A stretch of 10,263 nucleotides of DNA from an uncultured Collinsella sp. (lineage in GTDB: Bacteria > Actinomycetota > Coriobacteriia > Coriobacteriales > Coriobacteriaceae), in contig UQZC01000038.1 in assembly GCA_900545505.1 (NCBI GenBank), positions 1 to 10,263 of the forward strand, in the 5' to 3' direction. The translations under genes were made by a program, and so were the position numbers. The notes beneath the pieces are model-generated. The model did no database searches. It was not told the DNA's origin and saw nothing but the letters and a program-made list of their open reading frames with translations. How positions within the stretch are numbered: the stretch's first letter is position 1; every line of letters starts with the position of its first letter. Below are positions 6,637-10,263 of this stretch, piece by piece.

Positions 6637-6647
6637 GGGAGAAAGCC

Positions 6648-9600
6648 ATGGCAAACTACAGTCCACAACACTTTGAGCCTCGGGCCAAGGCCGTCAACGT
6701 CAAGGGCGTTGCCAACCGCGCCGTCGCAACCGTTTTGACGGCGGGCCTTATCGCTCAGCCGCTCATGTCGCCGCTGGCGGCAATCGCCGCACCGTCAACC
6801 GATAACGGCGATTCTGTTCAGGGGGGGGGGTAGTTCTGTAGAGAATACCGTTGCCGCCGGTAACCAAGCGGTCGTAAAGACGGCTGCCCAGCTGGCCGAG
6901 GAGTCGGCAAAGCAGCTCAAGGACGCTCAGGCCGCCTACGATGCCGCCCAGAAGAAGGCCGACGCGGCGGGCCAGTCTCAAAAGCAGGCGCAGCAGCAAA
7001 AGAATCAGGCCTCGCAGGCTGTGAGCGACAACGAAATCGAGCAGAACGCAGCAGAAGTCGCCGCGCTTCAGGAGAAGATTGACGAGCTCAAAGCCGCCGT
7101 CGAAAAGACCGAGCAGCAGCAGAAGAAGCTGGGCGACCTGAACGATCAGCTCGATCAAGCCAACAAGAGTGTCGAGGATAAGACCCAGGCGCTCAAGGAC
7201 GCCAAGGCAAAGCAGGATGAGGCCAAGAAGGCCCTCGATGATGCCCAGGCCAAGCTCGAGGCCATGGGTATGGACGAGTACGAGGCCGCCAAGAAGGCCG
7301 TCGAGGACGCACAGGCAAAGCTCGATGACGCCAATAAGGCCGTTGCTACTGCACAGGCCAATCTGGACCAGGCCAAGGCTGCCGAGGCTAGCGCCCAGCA
7401 GGAAAAGAAGGACACTGAGGCCGCTCTGACGACTGCCCAGGCCAAGAAGCAGGAGACTGCCGCTGCGCTCGCAGCCGCAACCACCGCGCGCGATAACGCC
7501 CAGCAGAAGTTCAACCAGGCGCAGGCCGCGCTCGATGCTGCCGTCTCGGGTACGGGTGTCGACCTGAGTGCGCTTGAGGCCGCCAAGATCGCTGCTGCTG
7601 GTGAGCTCAAGACCGCGCAGGCGGAGCTCAATGCCGCGACGGATGCCGACGCTACTGCCCAGGCGAATCTGCAGGCCGCCCAGGCTGCCGTCGCTGCCGC
7701 GCAGGAGAAGGCCAACGCCGCCAACGCTGCTGTGGCATCTGCCCAGTCTGCATACGATGCGGCAAACAAGGAGTACAACGCCGCCGCCAGCAAGCGCGAC
7801 GCCGCCAAGGCCGCATACGAGAAGGCGCAGCAGACCGAAGCAGACAAGAAGACCGCGTACGATAAGCTTGTCGAAGTTCGCAAGCAGAAGCGCAGCGAGT
7901 GGGAGGCAGCCTGCGCCGCTTCGAACGCCGCGGAAAAGGCTTATGACGCTGCTAATGCCCAGGTTGAGGCTCTTGAGCAGCAGATTGCAGACCTAAAGTC
8001 CAACATGACCGTTGACCAGGAAGTCATCAGTCAGGGTATGTTCGGCTTCATGAACTACATCATCGGCGGCAGCCAGTTCACAGCCACGCAGAAAAAGAAC
8101 GCAAGCACTGCCGCGTCGATGCTCATGGGGACGACAGAGAAACAGGACTGGTATGATAATTACGTCGATCAGGACATGTCTCGCGACACCAATCCGCTCT
8201 CCTTGGAGCAGATGCGTAACGCCCTGACCTACCTCGATACCCAGAACAACCTCCGCAAGGCGAACGGCCAGTCTGAGCTTAGCGTCAGCCTCCGCATGAC
8301 TGCGGCAGCCGCCCTCAATACATCATATTCATCGAACATCTGGGGACACTCGAACTGCTATTTCGATCAAGGTGAGAATCTTGCAGGCGGCGGCGGGGCA
8401 TACACCGGAGGCGAGACCGAGGATACGCTTGGCTTGCCATATACCGGTCTCTACACCCAGGAGAAAAAGGCGTTCGATAAGTACGTCGAGCAGTATGGTG
8501 ACGCACTTGGAAGCCATCGATATGATTCCTACTATATCTACCAGCACTACAACAGCATCTACCATGAGTGCGGGCACTATCTAAACATCATCGATGCCGG
8601 CGCGAAGGCTATCGGCATCGCGACCGGTAGCGGTAAGAATACCGATTCCGAGGTAACCGTTTTCGACTATAGCGGGAGCACGGGGCAGAAGGATTTCACT
8701 GTTTCCGAGTTCAAGAAGCTCGTCAACGACTACATCGATTCTGCCTATAACGCTGGCGGCACGCAGGCGCAGAAGGCGCAACTCAAGGAGCTCCAGAGCA
8801 AGCTCGCCGAGGCGCAGAAGACGCTGGGCATGGCCGATACGGCATATCTCGCTGCTCTCAATAACCAGAAGGACGCGCAAGACGCCTATACCGCGGCCGA
8901 CACGAACGTGAACACCGCCAAGGGTGAGTACGAGAAGGCTAAGTCCGACACCGCCGCCGCGAAGACGGCATGCGACGCCGCGAAGGACGCACTCGGCGGA
9001 ATCGACATCGAGTCCCCCAAGCAGAACCTCGACGCCGCCAAGAGCGAGGCCGCTACTGCCCAGGCAGCTCTCGATAAGGCAAACGCCACGCTTGCTGACA
9101 GCAAGACGAAGGCAGCCGAGGCCACCGCTCACAAGGCGAAGGCTCGCAGCGCCCGCGATGCCGCCAAGGCAAAGTCCGATCAAGCCAACGAGGCGTATGA
9201 CAATGCCACGGCTTCGGTCAAGGACCTTACCGACAAGCGCGCCGCCGCCCAGGCGGACCTTGCGAATAAGCAGGGCTCGCTTGACGAGGCAAAGAAGGCC
9301 GACGATGCCGCCCAGGCTGGTGTAGACAAGGCCCAGGCCGCAGATGTCCAGGCCGCGACTGCTCTTTCGGACGCCAAGCAGGCAGTTGCCGCCAAGACGC
9401 AGGCTGTGTCCGATGCGCAGGCCAAGGCCAAGGCTGCCGAGGGCGAACTGGCTACCGCGAACAAGGCCTTCGAGCGCTTTGCCGGCGCCCAGAAGGCGGT
9501 CGACGACGCCAAGGCCGCCTATGACGCCGCCGTCGCCGGTGTCGCCGATGCCCAGAAGCAGCTCGAGGCCGCCAACGAAGCCGTCGTCGATGCGAACTTC

Positions 9601-10104
9601 GAGATCGTCAAGGCCAAGGCCGAGCTTGCCAGCGATGAGGCACTCAAGGCCGATCTTGAGGCTGTCGACCACAAGGCCTCTCTTGCCGCGGGCACGACGG
9701 GTAACGAGAAGCTGGTCAAGCTGAACGCTGCCTACGCTCGCTATAAGGCCGCCGTCGATGCCGCTGCTGGTCTCAAGGCTGCTCTGAGCGATGCCGATGC
9801 CAAACTGTCCGATGCCAACGACGCCTATGCCACCGCGCTTGCCGAGCTTAACGATGCTAAGGATGCCCTGGCTGCCGCACAGGCCGAGTACGACAAGTAT
9901 CATCCCAAGGCTGAGCCGCAGGCCAAGCCTCAGGTTGCACAGGCTGCTGCAAAGGCTCCTGTCGCCAAGAAGAAGGCCACGTCGGCCGCGCTCGCCCAGA
10001 CTGGCGATGACTCCGCTCTTGCGGGCGAGGTGTTCGTCATCGGCGGTATCACTCTCGTGGCCGCTGGTGTGACGCTGAGCGATCGTCGTCGCAAGCAGAT
10101 GTAG
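6648..10104 (+). CDS. Phase-variable wall-anchored coiled-coil/CAP-domain surface protein (OFF frame: G10 tract)
   Basis: The ATG at 6648 has AAAGGGAG 6 nt upstream. Residues 1-48 are a signal peptide with a long basic n-region, a hydrophobic core (about 25-36) and an AAIAA cleavage site. At 6821-6830 lies a run of ten G; as sequenced, TAG follows at 6831 after 61 codons. With nine G the frame continues to the TAG at 10102 and gives 1151 aa. ON-form domains: Ala/Lys/Gln-rich coiled coil about 69-451; a central CAP/SCP (YkwD-like) domain about 515-675 with all four usual site residues, His567 (WGHSN), Glu576 (GENLA), Glu640 and His643 (YHECGHYLN); second coiled coil about 704-1085; a Pro/Ala/Lys wall-spanning stretch; LAQTG (1115-1119), hydrophobic segment and basic tail DRRRKQM. 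This order (coil, CAP, coil, sortase signal) resembles the SEC10/PgrA surface-exclusion proteins such as enterococcal PrgA. A role in cell-cell, plasmid, phage or host contact is inferred. A homopolymer sequencing error is the main alternative to phase variation. Confidence 0.85.
6821..6830 (+). repeat. Poly-G tract (G10), candidate slipped-strand phase switch
   Basis: Ten consecutive G lie within the coding region, about ten codons after the signal peptidase site. In the upstream frame they read Gln-Gly-Gly-Gly-stop. Nine or twelve G would read through into the long frame. Eleven G would hit TAG at the VVL-stop three codons later, so both non-productive phases end at once. The tract would encode only a flexible Gly linker, a position where length change is harmless to the protein except for frame. 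Confidence 0.8.
8191..8680 (+). other. CAP/SCP domain module inside the surface protein
   Basis: This covers ON-form residues about 515-675. The opening NPLSLEQMRNALTYLDTQNN matches the first helix of bacterial CAP domains, where short substrates such as NxxRxxNG..L are typical (here LRKANGQSELSV). His567, Glu576, Glu640 and His643 reproduce the CAP cleft residues, and AIGIATG resembles the GVG strand that follows. Base composition is visibly more AT-rich and less repetitive than the flanking coils, as expected for a globular insert or an exchanged module. Some CAP proteins bind sterols, lipids or peptidoglycan and some have been reported as proteases; which applies here is unknown. Confidence 0.75.
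9991..10101 (+). other. Sortase sorting signal with LAQTG pentapeptide
   Basis: LAQTG (9991-10005) is followed by GDDSALAGE-type polar residues, a hydrophobic stretch (VFVIGGITLVAAGVTL) and a basic tail (DRRRKQM), the standard wall-sorting layout. Alanine replaces the usual proline. LAXTG is the signal recognised by class E sortases in high-GC Gram-positives, so anchoring by that class rather than class A is likely. No sortase gene is in the window. Confidence 0.8.
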
Positions 10105-10171
10105 CGTTTCGAGCGTAGTTTCTGCAACGAACTTCGGTTCATAGCAGGAGCGCTTCGATGGCTTAACCGAT

Positions 10172-10217
10172 AAGGCCGGCGCGCTGTTAAACGCAGCGCG
10201 CTGGCCTTTCTTTGTTT
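10172..10217 (+). terminator. Rho-independent terminator of the surface-protein gene
   Basis: AAGGCCGGCGCGCT (10172-10185) pairs with AGCGCGCTGGCCTT (10195-10208) over 14 bp with one G-U and a 9-nt loop, then TTTCTTTGTTT. It is a strong intrinsic terminator 67 nt after the stop codon. Confidence 0.9.
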
Positions 10218-10224
10218 CGATATC

Positions 10225-10263
10225 AAAAAGCCCGGTCAGCAGCCGCAAAAGCTACCGACCGGG
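10225..10263 (-). terminator. Minus-strand terminator at the window edge
   Basis: CCCGGTC (10231-10237) and GACCGGG (10257-10263) form at least a 7-bp stem that may extend beyond the window. On the minus strand the stem is followed by CTTTTTG (plus-strand AAAAA 10225-10229). It implies a convergent minus-strand gene to the right of the window. Confidence 0.7.

Larger units (their letters stand above)
6343..6647. other. Divergent intergenic region between the DUF389 and surface-protein genes
   Basis: About 305 nt with no convincing gene. The half next to the DUF389 gene is GC-rich. The half next to the surface-protein gene is AT-richer and holds a 12-bp palindrome (6571-6582), two near-identical direct repeats, GAATTTCAAAAA (6545) and GAATTCAAAAA (6583), and a stem-loop touching the Shine-Dalgarno (6607-6636). 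I see no strong sigma-70 promoter for the surface gene. TCGACA at 6594 could be a -35 box, but the matching -10 (TATGGA at 6616) is weak. Confidence 0.6.

Noticed and set aside
7021..7023. GTG at 7021 as the true start of a 1027-aa protein
   Set aside because: There is no Shine-Dalgarno, and the coiled-coil sequence is open and continuous upstream to the G tract; starting here would lose the signal peptide of a wall-anchored protein.
7155..7883. 242-codon Ala/Ser-rich open frame on the minus strand
   Set aside because: It is the complement of the first coiled coil, with no independent coding evidence.
8581..10248. 555-codon open frame on the minus strand across the second coiled coil
   Set aside because: Its Leu/Gly/Ser-rich repetitive product mirrors the Ala/Lys codons of the coil; it has no RBS or domain, and it runs through both the sorting signal and the terminator.
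1..10263. CRISPR array, tRNA/rRNA genes, insertion sequences or prophage genes
   Set aside because: I looked for regularly spaced repeats, cloverleaf-like segments, transposase motifs and terminal inverted repeats and saw none. The repeats in 6850-9900 are coiled-coil codon repetition.

Overview
The window looks like chromosomal DNA of a high-GC Gram-positive gut anaerobe, most likely Collinsella or a close relative in the Coriobacteriia. This is inferred from gene content and protein style: a giant BadF/HgdB-type acyl-CoA dehydratase-activase, a degraded arylsulfotransferase, and an Ala/Lys-rich wall protein with an LAQTG-type sorting signal. No marker gene is present to prove it.

Layout. 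(1) 1-2676 (+) is the 3' part of a very large 2-hydroxyacyl-CoA dehydratase/activase-type protein, closed by a strong terminator. (2) 2677-3917 carries a 3-hydroxyacyl-CoA dehydrogenase gene broken by a frameshift near an apparent extra segment of about 30 nt. Its upstream region holds a candidate promoter, a dyad over the -35 box, and a 5'-UTR hairpin that would sequester the ribosome binding site. (3) 3918-5077 is an accessory-looking stretch: a C-terminal remnant of an arylsulfotransferase, then a small membrane-anchored protein of unknown function preceded by a 12-codon mini-ORF. (4) 5203-6342 (-) encodes a DUF389 integral membrane protein with a canonical EF-hand-like loop between its membrane segments. 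It ends in its own terminator, convergent with the small membrane protein gene. (5) 6343-6647 is a divergent intergenic region. (6) 6648-10104 (+) encodes a large cell-wall-anchored protein: signal peptide, long coiled coil, CAP/SCP domain, second coiled coil of nearly equal length, LAQTG sorting signal. Two terminators, one per strand, close the window.

The headline is the surface-protein gene. Directly after the signal peptide it is interrupted by a run of ten G residues. As sequenced, the frame stops at a TAG immediately after the tract (OFF). Removing one G, or adding two, joins the signal peptide to an open frame of more than 1,000 codons (ON, 1151 aa). This is the classic layout of a slipped-strand phase-variable surface protein. 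Its coil-CAP-coil-anchor architecture resembles the PrgA/Sec10 surface-exclusion proteins of enterococci, so the locus may be an ON/OFF switch for a stalked CAP domain that governs contact with other cells, plasmids, phage or host.

The two acyl-CoA genes have separate promoters or terminators and need not be co-regulated. The accessory stretch 3918-5077 looks like a site of gene decay and replacement.
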